Of a stretch of 64,000 bases of DNA, positions 17,691 to 27,076 are shown piece after piece. Below the pieces are notes generated by a model, which saw only the letters and a program-made list of their open reading frames with translations, made no database searches and had not been told where the DNA came from. This DNA comes from Blautia wexlerae DSM 19850 (GTDB taxonomy: Bacteria; Bacillota; Clostridia; Lachnospirales; Lachnospiraceae): NCBI RefSeq assembly GCF_025148125.1, contig NZ_CP102267.1, positions 35,001-99,000 of the forward strand. The letters are read 5' to 3'. The number at the start of each line of letters is the position of its first letter. Position 1 is the first letter of the stretch. The position numbers were made by a program, and so were the translations under genes.

Positions 17691-18467
17691 ATGAATATGA
17701 CAACGGGAAGAAGAGGAATCGTCTGGAAAACTCCGGATATCACAGCTGATGGGCTGAAGATGTTTGCATGTATCACTATGCTGATCCAGACAGTTGGAAT
17801 TGCCATTATTGAAAAAGGCCTGATCCATTTAGACCAGTATACTCAGGAGAGTCTGAACCAGGCGATGTCTCAGGATTCCCGTTTGATGACACTTGCGGGA
17901 GTCGGATCCATTATGCAGCTTATAGGCGGGATGGCGATTCCCGTATTTGCGTTTCTGCTGGTAGAGGGATTTCGTAATACATCGGATTATAAGAAGTATC
18001 TGATCATGATGGCTGTTACTGCACTGGTCAGTGAGATTCCATATGATCTGGCAATCTGCGGAAAAGTATGGGACTTTTCCAGTCAGAACGCAATGATCAC
18101 GATGTGTATCTGCCTGATTATGCTGAAATGCTTAGATCTGTTTAAAGAAACTTCCGGATTTACAGGTGGTATGTTAAAGGTACTGATCCTGATCGCAGCT
18201 ATTGTCTGGGTGAGCATTTTCCGGGCAGAGTATGGACTTTGTATTGTTCTGCTTGTGTTTGTGTTCTATGTGTTTGAGACAAGAAATGTGCTGAAAACAG
18301 TGCTGGGATGTATTATCAGTCTGATGTATGTGACCGGACCGATTGCGTTCTATGGAATCTGGTGCTGCACTGGAGAGAGAAAGGATTACATCAATAAATA
18401 TGTCTATTATGCTTTTTATCCTTTGCATTTGCTGGTGCTTGGAGTAATTGCAAACTATATCCTGTAA
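17691..18467 (+). CDS. TraX-family membrane protein
   Basis: 258 aa with about seven hydrophobic segments. The signatures are TADGLKMFACITMLIQTVG near the N-terminus (the conserved D-x-LK-x-xA...H-like region of TraX), IGGMAIPVFAFLLVEGF, SEIPYDLA and the closing YYAFYPLHLLVLG. TraX N-acetylates F-pilin in conjugative plasmids; chromosomal homologues in Firmicutes are membrane acyltransferase-like proteins of unknown substrate. It starts 5 bases after the permease stop and is on the same strand, so it is part of the sugar operon. Whether it modifies the imported sugar, a cell-surface polymer or nothing related is open. Confidence 0.78.
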   Translation: MNMTTGRRGIVWKTPDITADGLKMFACITMLIQTVGIAIIEKGLIHLDQYTQESLNQAMSQDSRLMTLAGVGSIMQLIGGMAIPVFAFLLVEGFRNTSDYKKYLIMMAVTALVSEIPYDLAICGKVWDFSSQNAMITMCICLIMLKCLDLFKETSGFTGGMLKVLILIAAIVWVSIFRAEYGLCIVLLVFVFYVFETRNVLKTVLGCIISLMYVTGPIAFYGIWCCTGERKDYINKYVYYAFYPLHLLVLGVIANYIL

Positions 18468-18674
18468 GAAGAATGAAATCAAATCCCGTCTGCTTTGACT
18501 GAGAAAAGTAATAAGCAGCGAGAATAGTGTGTTTTGAAATTGGATAGAGTATTAAATATGATAGTGAAAAAGAAAACGACTGAGAATAGAGAATTAAGAG
18601 AAATGTTTTTAAATGATTAATAATATTGATATTAGTGATTAAATGTGTTGAAATATGCTCATGGAGGTATTGCT

Positions 18675-19322
18675 ATGAACACATCGAATATCACTAATTA
18701 TAAACCAAAAGATTTTGCTGAATTATTAGGTGTCTCTGTGAAAACATTACAGCGTTGGGACAGGGAAGGAACGCTAAAAGCAAATCGAACTCCAACTGAC
18801 AGGCGTTATTATACTTACAACCAATATCTTCAATTTAAAGGCATAGATACAGAGAATGACACTCGACAGGTTGTTATTTATGCAAGAGTTTCTATAAGAA
18901 ATCAAAAGGATGATTTACAGAATCAGGTATCGTTTTCACGTCAATTCTGTAATGCAAGAGGAATGATTGTAGACCAATGTATTGAAGAGTATGGCAGTGG
19001 TTTAAACTATAACCGCAAAAAGTGGAATCAGCTGTTAGATGAAGTAATGGAACAAAAAATTAAAACCATCATAGTTACACATAAAGACAGATTTATCAGA
19101 TTTGGATATGACTGGTTTGAAAAATTCTGTATGAAGTTCAACACAACTATGGTGATAGTGAACAATGAAGAACTATCACCGCAAGAAGAACTTGTACAGG
19201 ATATTGTATCTATACTTCATGTTTTTTCCTGCAGATTGTACGGATTTCGTAAGTATAAAAAACAAATAGAAAGGGATGAAGAGATTGCTAAAGAGCTTCA
19301 AGACGGAAATCAATCCAACTGA
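18675..19322 (+). CDS. tnpA: IS607-type serine recombinase (TnpA)
   Basis: 215 aa. Residues 5-55 are a MerR-like helix-turn-helix (YKPKDFAELLGVSVKTLQRW, RTPTDRRYYT). The small serine-resolvase domain follows with the catalytic Ser in VIYARVSIRNQKDDLQNQ and the conserved Arg residues in THKDRFIRFGYDWFE. It cuts and rejoins DNA at the element's ends through a circular intermediate. The N-terminal DNA-binding position is typical of IS607 and opposite to that of other serine recombinases. The start at 18675 has GGAGG 8 nt upstream; the upstream in-frame ATG at 18645 has none. The 3' end overlaps tnpB by 47 bases. Confidence 0.93.
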   Translation: MNTSNITNYKPKDFAELLGVSVKTLQRWDREGTLKANRTPTDRRYYTYNQYLQFKGIDTENDTRQVVIYARVSIRNQKDDLQNQVSFSRQFCNARGMIVDQCIEEYGSGLNYNRKKWNQLLDEVMEQKIKTIIVTHKDRFIRFGYDWFEKFCMKFNTTMVIVNNEELSPQEELVQDIVSILHVFSCRLYGFRKYKKQIERDEEIAKELQDGNQSN

Positions 19323-20439
19323 AGAACAGAAAGCCAGGATCCGCAGGACGATAGGCACTTGCCGATATGTCTATAACTTCTACCTTGGTCACAACAAAGC
19401 CCTGCATGATAATGGTGAAAAGTTTATGACTGGTAAGAGCTTTAGTCTATGGCTTAACAACGAATACATTCCAGATAATCCTGACAAAACATGGATCAGG
19501 GAAGTGTATTCAAAAGCCGTAAAAAAGTCTATCGAAGATGGATGTACTGCTTTTACAAGATTTTTTAAACATCAGAGTGATTTTCCTAAATTTAAAAAGA
19601 AAGGTAAATCTGATGTGAAAATGTATTTCGTCAGAAATAACCCAAAGGATTGTCAATGCGAAAGGCACAGACTTAAGATCCCAACTCTGGGCTGGGTCCG
19701 TATCAAAGAAAAAGGATATATCCCAACAACAAAGGATGGATATATGATCAGAAGTGGTACAGTGTCTGTTAAGGCTGGCAGATTTTATGTTTCTGTTCTT
19801 GTAGAGATCCCTGATGTCAATATCGACAATAACTCAAACGAGGGAATCGGTATAGACCTTGGACTAAAAGATCTTGCCATTGTCTCAAATGGAAAGACAT
19901 ACAGGAACATCAACAAATCGGCAGGATTAAAGAAACTTGAAAAACAACTGATCCGGGAACAGAGAAGTCTTTCCCGAAAGTATGAAAATTTAAAGAAAGG
20001 AGAGTCCACTCAAAGAGCAAATATACAGAAACAAAGGCTTAAGGTACAAAAACTTCATCATAAAATGGATAATATCCGTACGGATTACATTAACAAGACA
20101 ATCGCTGAGATAGTGAAAACCAAACCGTCTTACATAACGATTGAAGATTTAAATGTAAAAGGAATGATGAAAAACAGGTGTCTTTCAAAAGCTGTTGCAT
20201 CTCAGAAGTTTTATGAATTTAGAACAAGGCTTAAAGCCAAGTGTGATGAAAACGGCATTGAATTAAGGGTAGCAGATAGATTTTATCCGTCTTCAAAGAC
20301 CTGTCACCATTGTGGTTCTGTCAGGAAAAACTTAAAGCTTTCAGATAGAATTTACAGATGTGAATGTGGCTATGTTGCAGACAGGGATCTCAATGCGGCA
20401 CTTAATTTAAAAGATGCTAAAACTTACAGGATTGCATGA
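19276..20439 (+). CDS. tnpB: TnpB RNA-guided endonuclease of the IS607 element
   Basis: 387 aa, full length. The N-terminal helix-turn-helix region (SFKTEINPTEEQKARIRRT) is followed by the split RuvC nuclease with all three acidic residues present: Asp194 (GIDLGLKDLAI), Glu290 (ITIEDLNVKGM) and Asp371 (DRDLNAALNL). The zinc ribbon CHHCG...CECG lies between the last two. TnpB proteins are guided by an RNA from the element's 3' end (omega/reRNA) to cut the vacated donor site, which favours retention of the element. The complete active site suggests a functional nuclease. It begins inside tnpA in another frame. Confidence 0.93.
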   Translation: MKRLLKSFKTEINPTEEQKARIRRTIGTCRYVYNFYLGHNKALHDNGEKFMTGKSFSLWLNNEYIPDNPDKTWIREVYSKAVKKSIEDGCTAFTRFFKHQSDFPKFKKKGKSDVKMYFVRNNPKDCQCERHRLKIPTLGWVRIKEKGYIPTTKDGYMIRSGTVSVKAGRFYVSVLVEIPDVNIDNNSNEGIGIDLGLKDLAIVSNGKTYRNINKSAGLKKLEKQLIREQRSLSRKYENLKKGESTQRANIQKQRLKVQKLHHKMDNIRTDYINKTIAEIVKTKPSYITIEDLNVKGMMKNRCLSKAVASQKFYEFRTRLKAKCDENGIELRVADRFYPSSKTCHHCGSVRKNLKLSDRIYRCECGYVADRDLNAALNLKDAKTYRIA

Positions 20440-20605
20440 TTAAAAGCAAATGTAAGTATGTACCGAAGGCTATTTCGGGAATTAACGACTGTGGAGTGTA
20501 CAAAAACCTGTGAGTAGCGTATTGCCTGCAATCGTCAAAACATACACAATGAAGCAGTAAGAAGTATTCGTAAGGACTTCAATTTCTCGATGTGTTTGGG
20601 TATAT
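20425..20605 (+). ncRNA. candidate omegaRNA (reRNA) of TnpB
   Basis: The non-coding stretch following tnpB and reaching the right end of the element is where TnpB guide RNAs are made. It contains stem-loops, among them ACCGAAGGCTATTTCGG-like pairing near 20461-20478 and GAAGT/ACTTC at 20560-20581 just before the presumed end. If the element ends near 20590-20620, the guide would be the adjoining GH42 leader. Exact ends are not determinable here. Confidence 0.45.
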
Positions 20606-20634
20606 TTAAACACATTTGGAGTGGCAGAACAAGT

Positions 20635-22659
20635 ATGGACTTTAGAACAGATAAACTGCTCCATGGCGGTGATTACAACCCGGAACAGTGGTTAAAGAGG
20701 CCGGATATTCTGGCAAAAGATATTGATATGCTGGAGGAGTCTGGCTGTAATGTAGTAAGCCTTGGGATTTTTTCCTGGTCTACACTGGAACCGGAAGAAG
20801 GTGTATTTCATTTTGAATGGCTGCAGGAAATCATTGATAAGCTTTATAAAAGAGGAATTTCTACAATTCTGGCTACACCGTCAGGTGCAAGACCCAAATG
20901 GATGGCAGACAAGTATCCGGAGGTACTTCGTGTAGATGAAACACGCCACAGAGCCTTATTTGGATTCAGACATAATCATTGTTATACTTCTCCTGTTTAC
21001 AGAGAGAAGGTACATATTATTAACAAAAAGCTGGCACAGGAGGTTGCCACACATCCGGGTGTGATCCTGTGGCATATTTCCAATGAGTATGGCGGAGAAT
21101 GTCATTGTCCGCTGTGCCAGGAAGCATTTCGTAACTGGCTGAAAGAGAAATATCAGACTATTGAAAATCTGAATGATAAGTGGTGCACCACTTTCTGGAG
21201 TCATACTTATAACAGCTTTGACCAGATCGAGAGTCCGTCTAAGATTGGTGAGACACAGCTTCATGCACTGAATCTGGACTGGAAACGATTTGTTACTCAT
21301 CAGACAGCGAATTTCATTCATCATGAGATTGCAGCATTGAGAGAGGGAGGAAGCACACTTCCGACTACTGCTAATCTGATGCATTATTTTGGCGGTTTAG
21401 ATTATTTTAAGATTGCAAAAGAGATTGATGTGGTTTCCTGGGATACTTATCCGACATGGCATAAAGAAGCAGTGATCGATACAGCTTATGACAATGGTAT
21501 GTGCCATGATCTGATGCGTTCTCTGAAAGGAAAGCCGTTCTTCCAGATGGAATCCTGCCCGACTTCTACAAACTGGCAGAGTGTGAGCAAATTAAAGAAA
21601 CCGGGAATGCTTTTTGCACAGTCCATGCAGGCAATTGCACATGGCGGAGAAGGTGCTCTCTATTTCCAGATTCGCCAGAGCAGAGGTGCTTCTGAGAAGT
21701 TCCACGGAGCAGTGATCGATCATTACGGTGGAAATGATACAAGAGTGTTTAAAGAAGTTTCCAGGGTTGGAGAAGTTCTGAAAGAGTTAAAAGAACTGGC
21801 AGGAACAACTGTGAACAGCTCGGTTGCCATGCTTTATGACTGGGACAGCCAGTGGGCAATGGAGGACAGCCAGGGACCCAGAAATAAAGGGCTTCATTAT
21901 CTGGAAGCAATGCTGAAATTCTACAGAGGTTTCCGTAAGCAAGGCGTGAATGTGGATGTGATCGATATGACCTGTGAACTGGATAAATATAAAGTACTGG
22001 CTCTTCCAATGGTTTATATGTTCAAGGAAGGTTTTGCCAAAAAGGTTCGTGCGTTCGTGGAAAACGGCGGTACATTGATCACAAGTTACTGGTCCGGAAT
22101 TGCAGATGATACAGACAGGTGTTATCTGGAAGGAACACCACATGGACTGATGGATGTACTGGGAATCAGAAGCACAGAAATTGACGGCCTTTATGACTGG
22201 GAAGAAAATTCTTTTGTTCCTGTGGCTGGCAATGAACTTGGACTGGATAAGACTTATACATGTAAATATCTGTGCGACCTTGTGGAGCTTCGCGGAGCAC
22301 GTACTTTAATGACCTACGGAAGTGATTTCTATGAAGGCTATTCCTGCCTGACAGTGAATGAATATGGCAAAGGTAAGGCATGGTATGTGGCAGCAGATGC
22401 TGATAAAGAATTCTATGGAGACTTCCTTGAAAAAGTGCTCAAAGACAGCGGCGTTTCCTGCGGAATCAAAGAAGAAATCCCGGATGCACTGGAGATCACA
22501 GTGAGAGAGAATGAAAATGAGAAATATTATATTTATCAGAATTTCGGAACAGAAGCTGTAAGCATTCCCGTACCGGAAGGCGAGATCAGCTGGATTTATG
22601 GCAATGGCAGTGATAAACTTAAAGTTTATGGTCTTGTAGTTGCGAAGGTTATCGTGTAA
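20635..22659 (+). CDS. GH42 beta-galactosidase
   Basis: 674 aa glycoside hydrolase family 42. The TIM barrel carries acid/base Glu151 (WHISNEYGG) and nucleophile Glu306 (FFQMESCPTSTNW). The family's zinc-cluster cysteines are present (NHCYTSP, CHCPLC). A trimerisation domain (about 390-600) and a small beta domain follow. There is no signal peptide, so it acts in the cytoplasm on beta-galactosides brought in by the upstream ABC system. The start at 20635 (MDFRTDKLLHGGDYNPEQW) matches the family. The upstream ATG at 20590 belongs to the IS607 end. The GGAG at 20618 is 13 nt away, poor spacing, which suggests the insertion displaced the original ribosome binding site or promoter. Confidence 0.93.
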   Translation: MDFRTDKLLHGGDYNPEQWLKRPDILAKDIDMLEESGCNVVSLGIFSWSTLEPEEGVFHFEWLQEIIDKLYKRGISTILATPSGARPKWMADKYPEVLRVDETRHRALFGFRHNHCYTSPVYREKVHIINKKLAQEVATHPGVILWHISNEYGGECHCPLCQEAFRNWLKEKYQTIENLNDKWCTTFWSHTYNSFDQIESPSKIGETQLHALNLDWKRFVTHQTANFIHHEIAALREGGSTLPTTANLMHYFGGLDYFKIAKEIDVVSWDTYPTWHKEAVIDTAYDNGMCHDLMRSLKGKPFFQMESCPTSTNWQSVSKLKKPGMLFAQSMQAIAHGGEGALYFQIRQSRGASEKFHGAVIDHYGGNDTRVFKEVSRVGEVLKELKELAGTTVNSSVAMLYDWDSQWAMEDSQGPRNKGLHYLEAMLKFYRGFRKQGVNVDVIDMTCELDKYKVLALPMVYMFKEGFAKKVRAFVENGGTLITSYWSGIADDTDRCYLEGTPHGLMDVLGIRSTEIDGLYDWEENSFVPVAGNELGLDKTYTCKYLCDLVELRGARTLMTYGSDFYEGYSCLTVNEYGKGKAWYVAADADKEFYGDFLEKVLKDSGVSCGIKEEIPDALEITVRENENEKYYIYQNFGTEAVSIPVPEGEISWIYGNGSDKLKVYGLVVAKVIV

Positions 22660-22680
22660 AATAAATAACGATGGATGAGG

Positions 22681-22736
22681 AAATCCCTTCACTTTAAGCA
22701 GAGATTGAGACTGCCTGGTGAAGGGATTCTTTTTTA
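22681..22736 (+). terminator. terminator of the ABC/GH42 operon
   Basis: AATCCCTTCAC / GTGAAGGGATT with a branched loop, followed by CTTTTTT. Confidence 0.88.
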
Positions 22737-22799
22737 CTCAGGTTGAACCGGGAAAATGATACAAAAAGTTTTTAATTGTATCAGGAAAGGTATAGAAAT

Positions 22800-25700
22800 A
22801 TGATTTCAAAAACTCAGATCAGATATATGGCAAATTCTTCATCATACAGTAAAGGTGCAGAACTTTATGCAACAGGAAAAGTTTTGGATATGGATGTAAA
22901 AAATATGGGTGCGTCTGATGAAATTGTTGCATCTGTAAAAGGCAGTGGAAGAAATATCTATGAAGTAGATGTATCAATCGATACAGAGAATGATGAAGTT
23001 GATACCTGCTATTGTGAATGTCGGGCATATGCAGAATATGGTGGACTTTGTAAACATTGTGTAGCGGTTCTTCTGCAATATAATGATTATGAAAATGATA
23101 TGGATAGTTATGATTACGGACAATCTGTAGAAAAAATTGTAAAAGGTGGTCTGACCCATACGATCAGAAAAGGAGTGCAGATGCATACCACGCCGGAATT
23201 GGCTTCATTATTGCAGAAGCAGGCAGTTGCGAAGTCTCTTCCACTGATTCAGGGAAGCACTTATGGAAAAGTAAGGCTGGAACCATATTTTAATTTTGAC
23301 GGAAGAACATTTACAGTAGAATTTAAAATAGGAATTAATAAAATGTACGTACTGAAGGATGCATTTTCCTTTGATGTTCATATAGCAAATCAGGATGATT
23401 ATAAATATGGGAAAAATCTTCAGTTTGTCCATACAATAGAATCCTTTGCCGAGGAATCCAGACCGCTTGCGAAATTTATCTGTAAATGGGCAGACAACAA
23501 CAGGCAATTTCACAGATCCTCTTCCTATTATGGATACTATATGGGAACTCTGGAAAAGGTAAGGCATCTGGAGCTGTCAGGAAATGAACTGGCAGAATTT
23601 TTGCTTTTGATGGAAGGAAAGACATTGCAGGGAGAATCCATAGGAACCAGAAACACAACCTGGGAAATAACCAGAGAACATCTTCCGAGAAAAATGACCA
23701 TAACAGGTGCAAAGCAGGGAATTGAACTGAAGGTAAGCAAATTTACGTGTGCGGCAAATACGGAACAGTATAAAATTTGCTTTTATGATAAAAAGATTTA
23801 TATTGAGAATGTAGAAGAGCTTTTACCTGTTAAGGATTTTCTGGACAGTTTGTCTTTGATCCCCGGTGAGAAAGCGTTTATAGAAAATAAAGATGTACCG
23901 GCATTCTGTCAGGAACTTTTACCGGTGATCCAGAAGTTTTTTAAATGCAGAATGGTTGAATTTCATCCGGAAAATTATGGAATGGTTAAACCGGAGTTTC
24001 GATTTTATCTGGATGCACCGCAGGAAAATATGGTTACATGTAAGGCGACTGTTAAGTATGGAGACAGGGAATTTTCTTTATATACAACGGACGATATTGC
24101 AGCAAGGGATATGAATAGAGAAACAGTTGTCAGAAATGTGATTCATAAATATTCGAATGCTTTTAATCCATTTGAACAGTGTGCGGTAATTGCGGATGAT
24201 GAAGAGATGGAATATGAATTTCTGACAGAAGGAATTCAGGCACTGCAGGCAGTGGGAGAAGTATTTATTTCTGATGCGCTGAGACGGATTGAAGTCCGGA
24301 ATTCGCCAAAGGTTACAGTAGGTGTTTCCCTGAGTGGAAATCTGCTGGAGCTGAGTATGACAGCAGGAGATATTTCAAAGGAAGAACTGATTGACATTCT
24401 TTCCAGATATAATAAGAAGAAAAAGTTCTATCGTCTGAAAAACGGAGCTTTTGTAAATGCAGCAGACTCGGGTCTGGATACAGTGGAAGAACTCAGGGCA
24501 GGGCTTCAGCTGACGGATAAGCAGATGAAGCAGGATAAGATTGAAGTACAGAAGTACCGTGCGTTGTATTTGGATGCACAGTTGAAAGAGAATCCGGTTG
24601 TTTCGGCAGTAAAGGATAAATCTTTTAAGTCGCTGGTAAGAAATATGAAGACCATTGAGGATAATGATTTTGAGGTGCCGGAGAGCCTGGATAAAGTTCT
24701 GCGGGAGTATCAGAAACGGGGATTTCTGTGGATTAAGACATTGAATTATAATGGATTCGGCGGAATACTTGCAGATGATATGGGACTTGGAAAAACGTTG
24801 CAGGTGATTGCATTTCTACTGTCAGAATTTCTGGAAAGAAGGAATACTGTTGTTGAAAATATAGCAGTAAAAGAAACTGCAATGTTAAATATGCAGAGTG
24901 AAATTGAGACAGTGGAACAGGCGTGCAAGGCAGCAGAGGCGCAGAAAGCTGATGGAAAGAAGGCAGATGGACAAACTGGAAAGCTGCAAAGAAATACATT
25001 AATTATAGCTCCTGCATCATTGGTATATAACTGGAGCAGTGAAATTCAACGTTTTGCACCGGAGCTTACAGCAAAGATGGTGACAGGGACTGCAGCAGAG
25101 AGAAGACAGATCCTGGCAGAAGCAGATTCTGAGGATATTCTTCTGACTTCCTATGATTTGCTGAAAAGGGATATCAGCGAATATGAAGGATATAAGTTCA
25201 GATGTGAGATTATTGATGAAGCTCAGTATATCAAGAATGCAAACACTCAGGCTGCGAAAGCAGTAAAAGAGGTTCAGGCAGACTTCAGGCTGGCTCTTAC
25301 AGGAACTCCGGTGGAAAACCGCCTGAGTGAATTGTGGAGTATATTTGATTATCTGATGCCCGGTTTCCTTTACAGTTATAAGAAGTTCAGGGAAGAAGTT
25401 GAAATTCCGGCAGTTCAGAATTCAGATGAAGATGCAATGAAACGTCTGCAGAAAATGATCCGGCCGTTTGTACTCCGAAGATTGAAGAAGGAAGTGCTTA
25501 CAGATCTGCCGGATAAGCTGGAAGAGAATATGTTTGTACAGCTAACAGGAGAGCAGCAGAAGCTTTATGATGCACATGTGAAACGGATGATGCTGATGCT
25601 GGATAAGCAGTCCGAAGAAGAATTTAAGACCTCAAAGATTACAATTCTGGCAGAGCTGACAAAATTGCGCCAGATCTGTTGTGATCCGTCTCTTATTTTT

Positions 25701-26234
25701 GCAGATTATAAAGCTGATTCTGCAAAAGTGGATATGTGCCTGAATATGATCAGTAATGCAGTGGAGAGCGGACATAAGATTCTGTTGTTTTCGCAGTTTA
25801 CGACAATGCTTGACCATCTTGCGAAGCGCCTTGAAGAGGAGAAGATCAGTTACTATATGCTGACTGGTTCTACAAGTAAGGAGAAGCGTGCACAGATGGT
25901 AGAGAACTTTAACACAGATAACACACAGGTATTCTGTATTTCTCTGAAGGCAGGAGGAACCGGTCTGAATCTGACGGCAGCAGATATTGTAATCCATTTT
26001 GACCCATGGTGGAATCTGGCAGTGCAGAATCAGGCAACGGACAGAGCACACAGAATTGGTCAGAAGAATGTAGTGAATGTATACAAGCTGATCGTGAAGG
26101 ATACGATTGAAGAAAATATTTTGAAACTGCAGGAAAAGAAACGTGAACTGGCAGATCAGATCCTGGAGGGCGAAGGGCTTAACGGAGGCAGCTTCACAAA
26201 AGAGGAACTGATGGAATTACTTTCCGGGAAATAA
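22800..26234 (+). CDS. SWIM zinc-finger SNF2-family helicase
   Basis: 1144 aa. An N-terminal SWIM finger is seen at about 60-90 (CYCECRAYAEYGGLCKHC), then a long SNF2-associated region. The SNF2 ATPase follows: Walker A with Lys665 (DDMGLGKTLQ), DEAQ box Asp806-Gln809 (IIDEAQYIKN), LTGTPVENRLSELWSIFDYLMPG, and the C-terminal helicase half ending in QNQATDRAHRIGQKNVVNVYKL. There is a Lys/Ala/Gln-rich insert between Walker A and the next motif (about 695-730). Such bacterial Swi2/Snf2 proteins translocate on double-stranded DNA, and some act with RNA polymerase or in repair; this subgroup's role is unknown. The start at 22800 follows AGGAAAGG. A hairpin GATACAA/TTGTATC (22758-22782) touches that SD and may limit translation. 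Confidence 0.92.
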   Translation: MISKTQIRYMANSSSYSKGAELYATGKVLDMDVKNMGASDEIVASVKGSGRNIYEVDVSIDTENDEVDTCYCECRAYAEYGGLCKHCVAVLLQYNDYENDMDSYDYGQSVEKIVKGGLTHTIRKGVQMHTTPELASLLQKQAVAKSLPLIQGSTYGKVRLEPYFNFDGRTFTVEFKIGINKMYVLKDAFSFDVHIANQDDYKYGKNLQFVHTIESFAEESRPLAKFICKWADNNRQFHRSSSYYGYYMGTLEKVRHLELSGNELAEFLLLMEGKTLQGESIGTRNTTWEITREHLPRKMTITGAKQGIELKVSKFTCAANTEQYKICFYDKKIYIENVEELLPVKDFLDSLSLIPGEKAFIENKDVPAFCQELLPVIQKFFKCRMVEFHPENYGMVKPEFRFYLDAPQENMVTCKATVKYGDREFSLYTTDDIAARDMNRETVVRNVIHKYSNAFNPFEQCAVIADDEEMEYEFLTEGIQALQAVGEVFISDALRRIEVRNSPKVTVGVSLSGNLLELSMTAGDISKEELIDILSRYNKKKKFYRLKNGAFVNAADSGLDTVEELRAGLQLTDKQMKQDKIEVQKYRALYLDAQLKENPVVSAVKDKSFKSLVRNMKTIEDNDFEVPESLDKVLREYQKRGFLWIKTLNYNGFGGILADDMGLGKTLQVIAFLLSEFLERRNTVVENIAVKETAMLNMQSEIETVEQACKAAEAQKADGKKADGQTGKLQRNTLIIAPASLVYNWSSEIQRFAPELTAKMVTGTAAERRQILAEADSEDILLTSYDLLKRDISEYEGYKFRCEIIDEAQYIKNANTQAAKAVKEVQADFRLALTGTPVENRLSELWSIFDYLMPGFLYSYKKFREEVEIPAVQNSDEDAMKRLQKMIRPFVLRRLKKEVLTDLPDKLEENMFVQLTGEQQKLYDAHVKRMMLMLDKQSEEEFKTSKITILAELTKLRQICCDPSLIFADYKADSAKVDMCLNMISNAVESGHKILLFSQFTTMLDHLAKRLEEEKISYYMLTGSTSKEKRAQMVENFNTDNTQVFCISLKAGGTGLNLTAADIVIHFDPWWNLAVQNQATDRAHRIGQKNVVNVYKLIVKDTIEENILKLQEKKRELADQILEGEGLNGGSFTKEELMELLSGK

Positions 26235-26390
26235 CCGCTTGATTGCAGTTAAATGGCATTTTTTGTAAATACAGAAATGTATATTCTCCCTGTTTTTCCA
26301 CATAATAACCATACAACACATGATATGGAAACTGAAGGGTACAAAGACAGTAAACTTCGATAAAAGGAAAAACAGGAGGAAGAAAAGTGC

Positions 26391-26939
26391 ATGAAAGCGA
26401 CAGGAATTGTTCGGCGCATAGATGATCTGGGGCGTGTGGTCATTCCTAAGGAGATCAGAAAAACGCTGCGGATAAAAGAGGGGACACCACTGGAGATTTT
26501 TACTGACCGGGAGGGGGAGATTATTCTGAAAAAGTATTCCCCTATCGGAGAACTGAATGTTTTTGCAAAGGAATATGCAGAGGCGCTGGCGCAGTCAAGC
26601 GGGATGGTAGCGTGTATCACAGATCACGATCAGGTAGTGGCTGCTGCGGGACAGGGAAGCAGGGAATATATGGGAAAACCTATCAGCAAAGCTCTGGAAG
26701 ATGCAATTACGGAGAGAAGCTCTGTGTTTGCCAACGGAAATGACAGAGGCAGGATACCTGTGACTCAGGAACAGAGAGAACCTTTGTATTCCCAGATCAT
26801 GCAGCCTATTATCAGTGCAGGAGATACAGTAGGTTCGGTTCTTTTACTGGGAAAGAATGAAAGAGATGTGATGGGTGAATCAGAGAAGATGCTCATCAGA
26901 ACAGCAAGCGGATTTCTGGGAAGACAGATGGAACAGTAA
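26391..26939 (+). CDS. spoVT: stage V sporulation regulator SpoVT
   Basis: 182 aa. Residues 1-50 are an AbrB-type swapped-hairpin DNA-binding domain (KATGIVRRIDDLGRVVIPKEIRKTL). About 55-180 form the GAF-like domain typical of SpoVT (MVACITDHDQVVAAAGQG, LLLGKNERDVMGESEKMLIRTASGFLGRQME). SpoVT tunes late forespore (sigma-G) transcription in Bacillus. Length matches the family (about 178). SD GGAGGAAG lies 8 nt before the ATG; an upstream GTG is less likely. The leader at 26235-26390 has no further gene. Confidence 0.95.
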   Translation: MKATGIVRRIDDLGRVVIPKEIRKTLRIKEGTPLEIFTDREGEIILKKYSPIGELNVFAKEYAEALAQSSGMVACITDHDQVVAAAGQGSREYMGKPISKALEDAITERSSVFANGNDRGRIPVTQEQREPLYSQIMQPIISAGDTVGSVLLLGKNERDVMGESEKMLIRTASGFLGRQMEQ

Positions 26940-26947
26940 AATTAATA

Positions 26948-26989
26948 GAATCTTCAGCAGCTTATAGTGGCGGCTGAGGATTCTTTTTT
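26948..26989 (+). terminator. terminator after spoVT
   Basis: GAATCTTCAGC / GCTGAGGATTC stem with a G-U pair, then TTTTTT. Confidence 0.88.
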
Positions 26990-27076
26990 GTATAATAAGA
27001 AGCAGTTATGATTTTCTGGAATTGTTATAGTAATAAAATTGTTATGGCAATGAGAGTTGGAAAGGAGACATATTAT

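Larger units (their letters stand above)
18600..20615 (+). mobile_element. IS607-family insertion sequence
   Basis: An IS607-type serine recombinase gene overlaps a tnpB gene in the usual order. IS607 elements have no terminal inverted repeats and insert next to GG without a real duplication, so the ends cannot be fixed from one sequence; the limits given are approximate. It sits between the TraX gene and the GH42 gene, in the same direction as the operon. Both protein genes look intact. Confidence 0.78.
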
